From Oscillospiraceae bacterium (GTDB lineage: Bacteria; Bacillota; Clostridia; Oscillospirales; Oscillospiraceae): a stretch of 64,000 nt of DNA. A program made the translations under genes and the position numbers. Positions 22,963 to 31,442 of the stretch are shown here, piece after piece. The DNA lies in contig JAFQNL010000034.1 of NCBI GenBank assembly GCA_017395935.1, positions 22,058-86,057 on the forward strand, in the 5' to 3' direction. Numbering within the stretch: the stretch's first letter is position 1; each line of letters begins with the position of its first letter. Below the pieces are notes generated by a model. The model saw only the letters and a program-made list of their open reading frames with translations, was not told where the DNA came from and ran no database searches.

Positions 22963-22997
22963 GAAAAACTGCCCCGCTCAAAAAGAGCGGGGCAGTT
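22963..22997. terminator. Terminator between the deacetylase and SGNH hydrolase genes
   Basis: A 13-bp stem AACTGCCCCGCTC (22967-22979) with an A5 loop. Read leftward it ends in TTTTT, so it mainly terminates the SGNH hydrolase transcript; on the plus strand only TTTGGG follows. Confidence 0.85.
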
Positions 22998-23024
22998 AAG
23001 TTTGGGATGAAATCAGCTATGGCC

Positions 23025-24161
23025 TTACTTCAGCAGCTCCTCCGGGACGGCTCCCGCCATCTGGAGATAGCCAAAGGCACTGGGATGGAGATGATCACCG
23101 CTGTCGCAGTCCTTACGGAAGGCGGCGGAATTGGCCGGGTCCCGCAGGGCTTTGTCAAAGTCAATGCAGCCGTCAATGAGGTTGGTGGTTCGGATCCAGT
23201 CGTTGTAGGCGTTTCTCAGCTCATCTCTGAAAGGGGCGTAAGTCCGCCAGCCCTCAATGGGCAGCAGGGTACCGACATAGACCTTGTAGCCAAAGGCACG
23301 ACAGTAGTAGATGTAGCGCTTGAGACCGGTGATCATCTCTTCCACCGTGGGCAGATCGCTCATGGGCCGGAAGGGATTGACATCGGTGCCTACGGGATGA
23401 ATGATGTCATTGATTCCGTGCTGGATAATGACAGTATCTGCCCCGTCGGTAGGGACCTCATGATGGAAGCGGCGGCTGCCCTTGAGTCCGTAGGAGGCGT
23501 AAGTAATATTATCGTATTCCCGAAGGATCCGAGAGCCGCTGGTAGCTCGGCGGACAATGGCGGTGTGGTTTTTGCCCAGCTCCTTGCAGCGTAAAGTGAG
23601 ATAATCGGGCCAGTCCTGAGCGGTAATGGAGTCGCCGTAGCAGACGATGGTCCGGTTTTCTGTAGAGGTATAGACCGAAACGTTGGTCAGGAAGTAGAAC
23701 AGGTGGGTGCTCTTGGAAAGCTCAATTGGGAAATCCTTTACCTCTGTCTGATCGCCCAGAGCATACTGACCGGTGGACAGAGGGCCTCTGGTAAAGACAG
23801 TAGAGCGCATGAGCGTATAGTCAGCCAGATAAAAGCTGATAGCAAAAGTGGACTGGGCCTGTACCTGGCATTCCAGAGAATCGGTGACGGCATAGCCCCG
23901 GGCAGGAATGGTGACGCCGGACTCACCTTTGAAGGAGAGACGATAGAACGTGTCGCCGATCAGAACAGTGGCCTTGGAGATGGTGATAGGCTCGGTGCCG
24001 CAATAGTTATCGAAGGTCAGTCGGAGACCGGTGCCGCCAAACTGGCTGTAAATGGGATAGCGCATGGTGATGTTCTTGCTGTAGCTCTCCGGGCGGCTCT
24101 CGCCGATGGAAACGGCGTTGCCCCAGACAGAGGCCCAGTGCATATCGGGTCGTTCGGTCAT
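23025..24161 (-). CDS. SGNH/GDSL-type hydrolase
   Basis: A 378-residue esterase-like protein. The SGNH domain occupies the second half: block I VCYGDSITAQ (Ser178), a Gly block ATSGSR (206-211), block III HGINDI (Asn251) and block V SGDHLHP (Asp356, His359). The first 165 residues form a beta-rich domain, like the carbohydrate-binding N-terminal domains of some acetyl-xylan and rhamnogalacturonan acetylesterases. No signal peptide is visible, so an intracellular sugar deacylase is plausible. The ATG at 24161 follows CGGAGGTAGAAGAGATC. It is a single-gene transcript with its own promoter. Confidence 0.88.
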   Translation of the reverse strand: MTERPDMHWASVWGNAVSIGESRPESYSKNITMRYPIYSQFGGTGLRLTFDNYCGTEPITISKATVLIGDTFYRLSFKGESGVTIPARGYAVTDSLECQVQAQSTFAISFYLADYTLMRSTVFTRGPLSTGQYALGDQTEVKDFPIELSKSTHLFYFLTNVSVYTSTENRTIVCYGDSITAQDWPDYLTLRCKELGKNHTAIVRRATSGSRILREYDNITYASYGLKGSRRFHHEVPTDGADTVIIQHGINDIIHPVGTDVNPFRPMSDLPTVEEMITGLKRYIYYCRAFGYKVYVGTLLPIEGWRTYAPFRDELRNAYNDWIRTTNLIDGCIDFDKALRDPANSAAFRKDCDSGDHLHPSAFGYLQMAGAVPEELLK

Positions 24162-24234
24162 GATCTCTTCTACCTCCGATCAGCGTGTCATCCGGCCGTG
24201 GGGAATGAAACGGCCGAAAAGAAAGGATATTATT

Positions 24235-24263
24235 ATTGTACTCAGAAAAAGAGGAAATGTAAA
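24235..24263 (-). promoter_or_regulatory. Promoter of the SGNH hydrolase gene
   Basis: On the minus strand, -35 TTTACA (24258-24263) and -10 TACAAT (24235-24240) are 17 bases apart. The leader is about 66 bases and includes a CGGCCG-containing stem (CGGCCGTTTC against its near complement, about 24191-24217). Confidence 0.7.
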
Positions 24264-24296
24264 GAAAAAGCAGGGGTGGAAGAGAGAACGGCTTTC

Positions 24297-24305
24297 TGCT
24301 ATAAT
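24297..24305 (+). promoter_or_regulatory. Extended -10 promoter of the radical SAM gene
   Basis: TGC directly before TATAAT (24300-24305), 27 bases before the ATG at 24333; the -35 is poor. Confidence 0.6.
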
Positions 24306-24332
24306 AGAGAAAATACTAAATGAGGTGGCCTG

Positions 24333-25160
24333 ATGTATTCCAAGGTCTATCTGGAGATTACCAATATCTGCAATAAGAACTGCTCTTTCTGTCCGGGGAC
24401 CCTTCGGCCTCTCCGGCAGATGACCATGGAGGAGTTCCGGCTGCTCGCCGGTAAGCTCCAGGGGGTCACTGAGTATCTCTACTTCCATATTATGGGAGAG
24501 CCGCTGACCCACCCTCTGCTGCCGGACTTTGTCCGTGTTGCCCGAGCTATGGGGTTCCATCCGGCTATTACCACCAACGGCAGTCTGTTGCCCAGCCGGA
24601 GTCAGGCGCTGCTGGAGGCTATGCCCTATAAGGTCAATCTCTCTGTCCACAGCTTTGAAGAGGGGGATCGGGAGGCGTATCTGAGCTATATCAACGGCTG
24701 TCTGGACTTTGCTGACCGGGCCAGCCGGGCCGGAACGATTGCCGTGCTCCGGCTCTGGAACCGGGGCTATGATGAGGGCAGGAATGTGGATACCGAGGCG
24801 CTGATCCGCCAGCGCTTTGGCGGCCAGTGGCAGGAGGGCCGCCGGGGGATCCGGATCCGGGAGAAGCTCTTTCTGGAATACGGCGACCGCTTCCAGTGGC
24901 CGGACCTGCAGGCAGAGGACGGAGGAGAGCGGGTTTTCTGCTATGGCCTGAAAGATCAGTTCGGCGTCCTCTGCGATGGCCGGGTGGTTCCCTGCTGTCT
25001 GGATCGGGAGGGAGCGATAACGCTGGGCAACCTCTTTGAAGAGGAGATTGGAGCGATCCTCTCCTCTCCCAGAGCCAGGGCTATGGCTCAGGGCTTCCGG
25101 GATCGGAAGGCCACTGAGGAGCTCTGCCGAAAGTGCGGCTATGCCCGACGCTTTGGCTGA
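24333..25160 (+). CDS. Radical SAM protein with SPASM-like C-terminal cysteines
   Basis: A 275-residue radical S-adenosylmethionine enzyme. The 4Fe-4S cluster motif CxxxCxxC is at Cys13, Cys17 and Cys20 in the order NICNKNCSFCPG. A C-terminal cysteine set (FCYGL, LCDGRVVPCCLD, LCRKCGY; about residues 207-270) matches a SPASM-type auxiliary cluster domain. SPASM enzymes often modify peptides, but this compact form is also found in carbohydrate and cofactor pathways. The ATG at 24333 follows ATGAGGTGGCCTG. It is followed after 33 bases by a membrane protein gene. No short precursor peptide gene is seen nearby. Confidence 0.88.
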   Translation: MYSKVYLEITNICNKNCSFCPGTLRPLRQMTMEEFRLLAGKLQGVTEYLYFHIMGEPLTHPLLPDFVRVARAMGFHPAITTNGSLLPSRSQALLEAMPYKVNLSVHSFEEGDREAYLSYINGCLDFADRASRAGTIAVLRLWNRGYDEGRNVDTEALIRQRFGGQWQEGRRGIRIREKLFLEYGDRFQWPDLQAEDGGERVFCYGLKDQFGVLCDGRVVPCCLDREGAITLGNLFEEEIGAILSSPRARAMAQGFRDRKATEELCRKCGYARRFG

Positions 25161-25193
25161 GTTTTGTTTGATCTTCCTGTGAGGAGGAGTTAT

Positions 25194-25814
25194 ATGGAAA
25201 AAATCAAAAAACTGTTTGGGCAGACGGAACTGTCCTGGAAGCAGATTTTCCTCTTCGCCCTGTTGGCCGGCGTCTATGCCGGTGTTGCCGATCTGATTCC
25301 TGCTCTGGAGGATACCTCCTTTTCGGATATTTCAGTGAGCTTTGAGTGGTGGATCCTTTTCGGGATCTTTCTGGTGGTCAACTGCACTACCCCCGGTGAG
25401 GCGGCAGCTAAGACGTTTCTCTTCCTGCTGATCAGTCAGCCACTGTCCTGTCTGATTCAGCTGCCCTTTGTGGGCTGGTCCTCATTCGCCGGCTGGCCGG
25501 TTTGGACGGCCTTGACCGTACTCAGTTTCCCGCTGGGCTTTGCTATCTGGTATGTCCGGCAAAAGAACCTGCTCAGCGTCCTGCTGCTCATCCCGGTCAA
25601 CGCTTTTCTGGCTCTGCACGCTATCTACTACCTCTGGGAAGCGGCAGAACGGTTCCCACGCCATCTGCTCTCCGGGCTCTTTTCCATCGCCCTTATTCTG
25701 GTTTTTGTTTTCTGCCTCTTTGAAGGGAAAGCGGCCCGCGTGGGCAGTCTGTTGGCCGCCGCCTTTTTCCTGTGTCTGTTTGCCTGGCTGCAGCTTAACG
25801 CGTCGGCAATCTGA
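25194..25814 (+). CDS. Multi-pass membrane protein of unknown function
   Basis: A 206-residue hydrophobic protein with about six membrane segments (near residues 17-35, 50-65, 72-95, 104-120, 130-150 and 160-200). I do not recognise a family. A TTPGEAAAKTFLFLLISQPL stretch (about 69-88) and many Trp residues are notable. The ATG at 25194 follows GTGAGGAGGAGTTAT; an in-frame start at 25164 has no ribosome site. It is co-transcribed with the radical SAM gene and ends at a strong terminator, so the pair form a two-gene unit. Confidence 0.75.
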   Translation: MEKIKKLFGQTELSWKQIFLFALLAGVYAGVADLIPALEDTSFSDISVSFEWWILFGIFLVVNCTTPGEAAAKTFLFLLISQPLSCLIQLPFVGWSSFAGWPVWTALTVLSFPLGFAIWYVRQKNLLSVLLLIPVNAFLALHAIYYLWEAAERFPRHLLSGLFSIALILVFVFCLFEGKAARVGSLLAAAFFLCLFAWLQLNASAI

Positions 25815-25843
25815 GCGGAGAAAAGATAAAAGATAAAAGATAC

Positions 25844-25880
25844 AAACGCCGGTCTTCCAACAAAGGAAGACCGGCGTTTT
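25844..25880. terminator. Bidirectional terminator between the membrane protein gene and rnc
   Basis: A 15-bp perfect stem (25844-25858 against 25865-25879) with core CGCCGGTCTTCC and a six-base loop, closing in AAA/TTT on both sides and followed by TTTTCT on the plus strand. Confidence 0.92.
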
Positions 25881-25883
25881 CTG

Positions 25884-26564
25884 TTACTTTTTTCGGCTCA
25901 GACGTTCCAGTGCTGCCCGGGCGGCAGTCTGCTCGGCGTCCTTCTTACTGCGGCCCTTTCCGCTGCCAACAGGCTTATCATTGAGCCTGACCTCCATTTC
26001 GAAGGTCTTGGCATGGTCGGGACCGGACTGCCCGATAAGATGATAGGTGAGCACCTGTCCGCTCTTCTTCTGGACCAGCTCCTGCAGAGCGGTCTTGAAG
26101 TCCCGGCCAGCCTGACTCATCTGGGCAATATTGTCCAGAATAAAACGCTGAATGATCCGGCGGGCCTGAGCGATGCCGCTGTCAAGATAGACGGCGGCCA
26201 GAACAGCTTCCACGGCGTCGGCCTGAATGGAGGGACGCTCCCGGCCGCCGCAGCTCTCCTCACCCCGGCCCAGTTTCAGGTAAGAGCCCAGATCCCACAT
26301 TTGGGCTACCACGACCAGATTGCCCTCGCAGACCAGATTGGCCCGCATCCGGGTCAGATCACCCTCGGGCAGGGTGGGGAAATTACGATAGAGATAATCG
26401 GCTACCACCATGCCCAGCACAGAGTCGCCCAGAAATTCCAACCGCTCATTACTCAGCAGCTTGGCTGCGTGATGCTCGTTGGCATAGGAGCTGTGAGTCA
26501 GGGCGTTGGCCAGCAGCGACGGGTCCTGAAAGCGGTAGCCCAGCTTTTCTTCCAATGTTTTCAT
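25884..26564 (-). CDS. rnc: Ribonuclease III
   Basis: Cleaves double-stranded RNA in rRNA and mRNA processing, 226 residues. The catalytic signature NERLEFLGDS (residues 39-48) contains the metal-binding Glu and Asp; a second acidic site lies in QADAVEAVLAAVYLDSG (about 113-129). A double-stranded RNA-binding domain fills the C-terminus (from about residue 155, ending GKGRSKKDAEQTAARAALE). The ATG at 26564 follows AAGGAG and starts ten bases after the plsX stop. It is the last gene of the leftward operon. In many Firmicutes rnc is followed by smc, but here smc is about 19 kb away on the other strand. Confidence 0.97.
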   Translation of the reverse strand: MKTLEEKLGYRFQDPSLLANALTHSSYANEHHAAKLLSNERLEFLGDSVLGMVVADYLYRNFPTLPEGDLTRMRANLVCEGNLVVVAQMWDLGSYLKLGRGEESCGGRERPSIQADAVEAVLAAVYLDSGIAQARRIIQRFILDNIAQMSQAGRDFKTALQELVQKKSGQVLTYHLIGQSGPDHAKTFEMEVRLNDKPVGSGKGRSKKDAEQTAARAALERLSRKK

Positions 26565-26574
26565 CTCCGGCTCC

Positions 26575-27606
26575 TTACTGCTCAGACAGGTTGAGCTGGA
26601 TGCTGTCCACGTTTTCTGCGATGGCGTCAACAATACCGGCCTCCACAAAATCAGCGGCCTTACCAACGGCCCGGCAAATGGCGTAGGCGTCCGAGGAGCC
26701 ATGGGCCTTGAAAACGGGCTTGCGCAGACCGAGGAAGGCGGTTCCGCCGGTCTCGCGGCTGTCGAGCATTTTCTTGAACTCGCCCATATTGTTCTTAATC
26801 ATCAGATAGCCCATCTTGGTCTTGGCGTTGGTAGTAAAGATCTGCTTGAGACCTTTGACCAGGAAAGAGGCAGTGCCTTCCAGCGCCTTGAGGAAGATGT
26901 TGCCGGTAAAGCCATCGGCTACCAGTACATCGGGGGCGTCCTCGGTGGCAAAGACATTGGGCTCGGTGTTGCCCACGAAGTTCAGCTTGCCCTCTTCGGA
27001 GAGCTTGCGGAGCTGCTGATGGACTTCCTTGTAAAACTCGTTGCCCTTACTGGGTTCGGCGCCGATATTGAGCAGACCAACCTTGGCGTTCTTCCGGCCC
27101 AGGACCCGCTCAGCGTAGAAGGAGCCCATCATGGCAAACTGGCAGAGATATTCCAGCGTGCAGTCGCTGTTGGCACCTGCGTCGATGAGGACTGCGCCTC
27201 CCGCGCCGGTGGGCACGATAGGAGCTACGGCGGCCCGCTTAATGCCGGGGATGCGCTTGACCAGCAGAGTGCCGCCGGAGAGCAGAGCGCCGGTGCTGCC
27301 GGCAGAGATAAAGGCGTCGCCCTTGCCGTCCCGAACCAGCTTCAGTCCTACGGTCATAGAGGAGTCCTTCTTCTCACGCCACGCGGTGGAGGGATTGTCA
27401 CAGATCTCAATGGTCTGAGTGGCGTTGACAATGTCCACGCCGGGAGGAAGCTGTCCGATGCCGTCCTGCTCCAGGATCTTGCGGATGACTTCTTCCTTGC
27501 CGACCAGAGTGATCTCGCAGCCATACTCCTTTCGGGCCATGAGAGCGCCCCGGACAGGGGCCTGGGGGGCCAGATCGCCGCCCATTGCGTCGATAATGAT
27601 TCTCAT
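26575..27606 (-). CDS. plsX: Phosphate acyltransferase PlsX
   Basis: Makes acyl-phosphate from acyl-ACP for phosphatidic acid synthesis; peripheral membrane enzyme, 343 residues. The N-terminal IIIDAMGGDLAPQAPVRGA (residues 3-21) is the family signature, with SAGSTGALLSGG and VADGFTGNIFLKALEG further on. The ATG at 27606 follows AAAGGAGGATCCCAA. It normally precedes acpP and rnc; here rnc follows directly and acpP is missing. It lies 107 bases behind trmFO. Confidence 0.97.
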   Translation of the reverse strand: MRIIIDAMGGDLAPQAPVRGALMARKEYGCEITLVGKEEVIRKILEQDGIGQLPPGVDIVNATQTIEICDNPSTAWREKKDSSMTVGLKLVRDGKGDAFISAGSTGALLSGGTLLVKRIPGIKRAAVAPIVPTGAGGAVLIDAGANSDCTLEYLCQFAMMGSFYAERVLGRKNAKVGLLNIGAEPSKGNEFYKEVHQQLRKLSEEGKLNFVGNTEPNVFATEDAPDVLVADGFTGNIFLKALEGTASFLVKGLKQIFTTNAKTKMGYLMIKNNMGEFKKMLDSRETGGTAFLGLRKPVFKAHGSSDAYAICRAVGKAADFVEAGIVDAIAENVDSIQLNLSEQ

Positions 27607-27713
27607 TTGGGATCCTCCTTTGAAAGAGTGAAGGGGGGTAGGGCAGCCATACACGGCGGCCAGCCTTGACCGCAGCGTATCACTGCCTTACGCAGTGAAA
27701 GGGGGGAGTGGGA

Positions 27714-29018
27714 TCAGAACTGAAGCTGATCCAGCGCTTCCAGCGCCCGCTGAGCGATGACGGCATTCTTGTTCCGCTTGCCCCGGACCTTGTAGCCCAG
27801 AGGGGGAATGATGCCAAAGTTGACGTTCATAGGCTGGAAGTTATAGATGGTGGTGTCGCTGATGTAGCAGGCCAGAGCGCCCAGAGCGGTCTCCTGAGGG
27901 AAGTCCACCGGGTCCTTGCCCAACAGTCGGTGAGCCAGCTCGATGCCGGCTACCAGACCGGAGGCAGCCGACTCCACATAGCCCTCGACGCCGGTGATCT
28001 GACCGGCGAAGGTGAGGCGGGGCTGATCAATGACCTGATAGTAGCGATTGAGGAAGCGGGGGGAGTTCAGATAGGTGTTGCGGTGCATGACACCGTAACG
28101 GAGAAACTCTGCCTGCTCCAGACCGGGAATCATAGAGAAGACTCTCTTCTGCTCCGGCCATTTCAGATGGGTCTGGAACCCGACGATATTGTACACCGTG
28201 CCCATGGCGTTGTCCTTTCTCAGCTGGACGACGGCATAGGGTCGGCTTTCCGGATTGTGCGGATTGGTGAGTCCTACCGGTTTCAGAGGCCCGTAGCAGA
28301 GGGTATCCCGGCCGCGGCGGGCCATAACCTCTACCGGCATACAGCCTTCAAAGACCGACCGATCCTCAAACCCGTGGAGCTCAGCTTCCTGAGCAGAGAC
28401 CAGCTCAGTCCAGAAAGCCTCGTATTCCTCTCGGGTCATGGGGCAGTTGATATAGTCGGCCGTTCCCTTGTCGTAGCGGGACCCAAACCAGGCCTTGTCC
28501 ATATTAATGCTCTCAAAGCTGACAAGAGGAGCAACAGCGTCAAAGAAGTGGAGATTGTCCTGGCCGGGGAAACGGGCCTGAATGTCCTGAGTCAGGGCGT
28601 CCGAGGCCAGAGGGCCGGCGGCGATTATGACCTGCCCTTCTTCGGGGATGGAGGTGACCTCCTGATGGAGGACGGTGATCAGGGGGTGAGATTTGACAGC
28701 CTGGGTGACAGCTCCGGAGAAGCCATAACGGTCCACCGCCAGCGCGCCGCCGGCAGGAACCTGATGGGCATCAGCACAGGCCATGATCAGAGAACGGCTC
28801 CGTCGCATCTCCTCCTTGAGCAGACCCACCGCGTTTTCCACATTGTTGGCCCGGAGAGAGTTGGAGCAGACCAGCTCGGCAAAGTCAGCCGTCTGATGGA
28901 CGGGACTGCTCTTGACCGGACGCATCTCATAAAGTTTAACCGGGATGCCCCGTTCTGCCAGCTGCCACGCAGCTTCGCAACCGGCCAGACCGGCGCCGAT
29001 GACAATGACCTGTTCCAT
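27714..29018 (-). CDS. trmFO: Methylenetetrahydrofolate--tRNA-(uracil-5-)-methyltransferase TrmFO
   Basis: Folate- and FAD-dependent enzyme that makes ribothymidine-54 in the T-loop of tRNA; 434 residues. The FAD-binding start [18 protein letters not shown] (residues 4-21) is followed by VKLYEMRP and the family block [20 protein letters not shown] with the conserved Cys. [20 protein letters not shown] near residue 335 is the second signature. The gene lies nine bases downstream of topA in the dprA-topA-trmFO order found in Bacillus. Start ATG at 29018. Confidence 0.97.
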   Translation of the reverse strand: MEQVIVIGAGLAGCEAAWQLAERGIPVKLYEMRPVKSSPVHQTADFAELVCSNSLRANNVENAVGLLKEEMRRSRSLIMACADAHQVPAGGALAVDRYGFSGAVTQAVKSHPLITVLHQEVTSIPEEGQVIIAAGPLASDALTQDIQARFPGQDNLHFFDAVAPLVSFESINMDKAWFGSRYDKGTADYINCPMTREEYEAFWTELVSAQEAELHGFEDRSVFEGCMPVEVMARRGRDTLCYGPLKPVGLTNPHNPESRPYAVVQLRKDNAMGTVYNIVGFQTHLKWPEQKRVFSMIPGLEQAEFLRYGVMHRNTYLNSPRFLNRYYQVIDQPRLTFAGQITGVEGYVESAASGLVAGIELAHRLLGKDPVDFPQETALGALACYISDTTIYNFQPMNVNFGIIPPLGYKVRGKRNKNAVIAQRALEALDQLQF

Positions 29019-29027
29019 AGTCGCTCC

Positions 29028-31400
29028 TTACTCTTCCGCCTTGGACGTCTTAGTCCCGGCAGTTTTTCGCCTGGTGGCGGTTTTCTTTTCGCCGGCCGCG
29101 GCTGAGCCAGCCTTCTTTGCCGCCGATTTCGCGGCGGTCTTTTTGGCGGACGTCTTTTTCTCGGCCGGCTTTTTGGCAGCGGGCTTCTTCTTGGCGCTGT
29201 CGCCGGAAGCGGCCTGCTGGTCAGCGCTCTGAGCAGTTTCCTCGCTGCCCTCAGGAGCCTCCTCGGTAGGAGACTTCTTCTTGTAGCCCCGCTGATCTTC
29301 GGGGAGGAAGTTGGGGCAGGTCTCGTTAATACAGAAGGGCTTCTTAAAGCCCCGGCCGGACTTCTTGAAGAGGGTCATGCCGCAGATGGTGCAGTTTTCC
29401 TTGACCGGTACGTCCCAGGTCATAAAACTGCAGGGCTCACCGGAGACGACCCGGTTGCGCTCGCAGCCGTAGTAGGTGTAGCCCTTGCGGCTGGTCTTTT
29501 TCAGGATCCGGCTGCCGCACTGAGGACACTTGCCGGGCATCTCAACAACAATGGGCTTGGTGAAGGTACACTCCGGCCAGCCGGGACAGGCCAAAAAGCG
29601 GCCGAACCGGCCGGTCTTGATGACCATTTTCTTGCCGCACAGATCACAGACCTCGTCAGATTCTTCAGAGGGGATCTTCAAATAGACGCCTTCCAGCGCT
29701 TCCTCTGCTGCCTTGAGTTCGGAAGAGAAGCTGCCATAGAAGCGGGCCAGAACGTCCTTCCAATACTCCTTGCCCAGTTCCACGTTGTCCAGCTGGTTTT
29801 CCATATTGGCGGTAAAGCCGGGATCCACCAGATCGTTAAAACGCTCCATCATCAGTCCGTTTACTACCTCGCCCAGAGGAGTGGGACGGAGAACCTTGCC
29901 CTCCTTGAGCACATAGCCCCGGTCCAGAATGGTAGAGACGGTGGGTGCGTAGGTGGAGGGGCGGCCAATGCCCTTTTCTTCCAGCAGCTTGATCAGAGCG
30001 GCTTCGGTGAAGCGGGCAGGGGGCTGGGTGAAGTGCTGGGCCTTGCTGGTATCGGCCAGAGAAACCTGCTCCCGCTCTTCCAGATCGGGAAGGGGAGAGC
30101 CCATAGCCTCTTCGCCCTCGTCCTTGCCTTCCACATAGACGGCGGTAAAGCCGGAGAATTTGAGAGCCGAATGGGTGGCCCGGAAAAGATGGGAACCGGA
30201 ATGAACGTCAATGGAGACGCTGTCAAAGACGGCGTTGGCCATCTGACAGGCCAGGAACCGGCTCCAGATCAGCTTGTACAACCGAAGCTGCTCTGCAGTC
30301 AGACTGCCCCGGACCGCCTCAGGCGTGAGAGCCACGTTGGTCGGGCGAATGGCTTCATGGGCGTCCTGAGCGCCAGACTTGGTCTTGAAGACCCGGGCCT
30401 TGGCGGGGAGATAATCCTTGCCGTAACGGCCGGAGATAAAGCTCCGGGCAGCGCTCACTGCCTCGTCAGACAGACGGAGCGAGTCGGTACGCATATAGGT
30501 GATCAGGCCCACAGTGCCTTCGCCCTCAATATCAACGCCTTCGTAGAGCTGCTGAGCGACGGACATGGTGCGCCGGGGAGTCATATTCAGCTTCCGGCTG
30601 GCCTCCTGTTGGAGCGTAGAGGTAGTAAAGGGGGGCGCAGGCTGCCGCTGCTTTTCCTTGCGGGTGACAGAGGAGACGATAAAGGGGGTGTGCTGAATGT
30701 CGTCGAGAATGGCCTGCACCTCTTCGGCGTTTTTCAGCTCTGTTTTCTTCTTGCCCTCGCCGTGATAGTGGGCCTTAAAACGCCCCAGCTTGGGAGCGAT
30801 CCGATCCAGAGTGACCTCCAGAGACCAGTATTCCTCCGGTACAAAGCTCCGGATCTCATTCTCCCGGTCTATCACCAGCCGAGTGGCTACAGACTGGACC
30901 CGGCCGGCGGAAAGACCCCGACGGATCTTCTTCCATAGCAGGGGAGAGAGCTGATAGCCGATAATACGGTCCAGAATCCGGCGGGCCTGCTGGGCGTCTA
31001 CCAGATCCTGATCAATGGCACGGGGATTGGCAATGGCCTCATTGACCACCTTTTTCGTGATCTCGTTGAAGGTGACCCGGTAGGTCTTGTCGTCCGGGAT
31101 ACCGAGCAGTTCCTTCAGATGCCAGGAGATGGCTTCGCCTTCCCGGTCCGGGTCGGTTGCCAGATAGACCTTACCGCTCTTTTTGGCAGCGCGGGTCAGG
31201 TCACTGATCACGTCTTCTTTGCCCTTAATGGGCTGATAATTGGGAACAAAGCCGTTATCGATATCCACGCTGATTTTGCTCTTGGGCAGATCCCGGATAT
31301 GACCCATAGAGGCCTTGACCTGATAGCCGGGGCCCAGGTATTTGCCAATCGTTTTGGCTTTTGCGGGGGATTCTACGATAACCAGATCGGTTTTAGCCAT
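29028..31400 (-). CDS. topA: DNA topoisomerase I
   Basis: Type IA topoisomerase that relaxes negative supercoils, 790 residues. The Toprim domain has IVESPAKAKTIGKYLG (residues 8-23) and DPDREGE (83-89). The active-site Tyr302 lies in ITYMRTDSLR. Three four-cysteine zinc motifs follow (from CDLCGKK, CPQCGSR and CTICGMT, about residues 605-720). The last 60 residues are a Lys/Ala-rich tail resembling histone H1, which should bind DNA without specificity. The ATG at 31400 has only a weak ribosome site. It lies between dprA and trmFO. Confidence 0.98.
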   Translation of the reverse strand: MAKTDLVIVESPAKAKTIGKYLGPGYQVKASMGHIRDLPKSKISVDIDNGFVPNYQPIKGKEDVISDLTRAAKKSGKVYLATDPDREGEAISWHLKELLGIPDDKTYRVTFNEITKKVVNEAIANPRAIDQDLVDAQQARRILDRIIGYQLSPLLWKKIRRGLSAGRVQSVATRLVIDRENEIRSFVPEEYWSLEVTLDRIAPKLGRFKAHYHGEGKKKTELKNAEEVQAILDDIQHTPFIVSSVTRKEKQRQPAPPFTTSTLQQEASRKLNMTPRRTMSVAQQLYEGVDIEGEGTVGLITYMRTDSLRLSDEAVSAARSFISGRYGKDYLPAKARVFKTKSGAQDAHEAIRPTNVALTPEAVRGSLTAEQLRLYKLIWSRFLACQMANAVFDSVSIDVHSGSHLFRATHSALKFSGFTAVYVEGKDEGEEAMGSPLPDLEEREQVSLADTSKAQHFTQPPARFTEAALIKLLEEKGIGRPSTYAPTVSTILDRGYVLKEGKVLRPTPLGEVVNGLMMERFNDLVDPGFTANMENQLDNVELGKEYWKDVLARFYGSFSSELKAAEEALEGVYLKIPSEESDEVCDLCGKKMVIKTGRFGRFLACPGWPECTFTKPIVVEMPGKCPQCGSRILKKTSRKGYTYYGCERNRVVSGEPCSFMTWDVPVKENCTICGMTLFKKSGRGFKKPFCINETCPNFLPEDQRGYKKKSPTEEAPEGSEETAQSADQQAASGDSAKKKPAAKKPAEKKTSAKKTAAKSAAKKAGSAAAGEKKTATRRKTAGTKTSKAEE

Positions 31401-31442
31401 GAAATGTTAGCCTCCGATATCAGAATAAAACAGACAGGTCCG

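Noticed and set aside
27607-27713. Terminator between trmFO and plsX
   Set aside because: Only a CACTGC/GCAGTG six-pair hairpin without a T-run was seen, so the operon probably continues.
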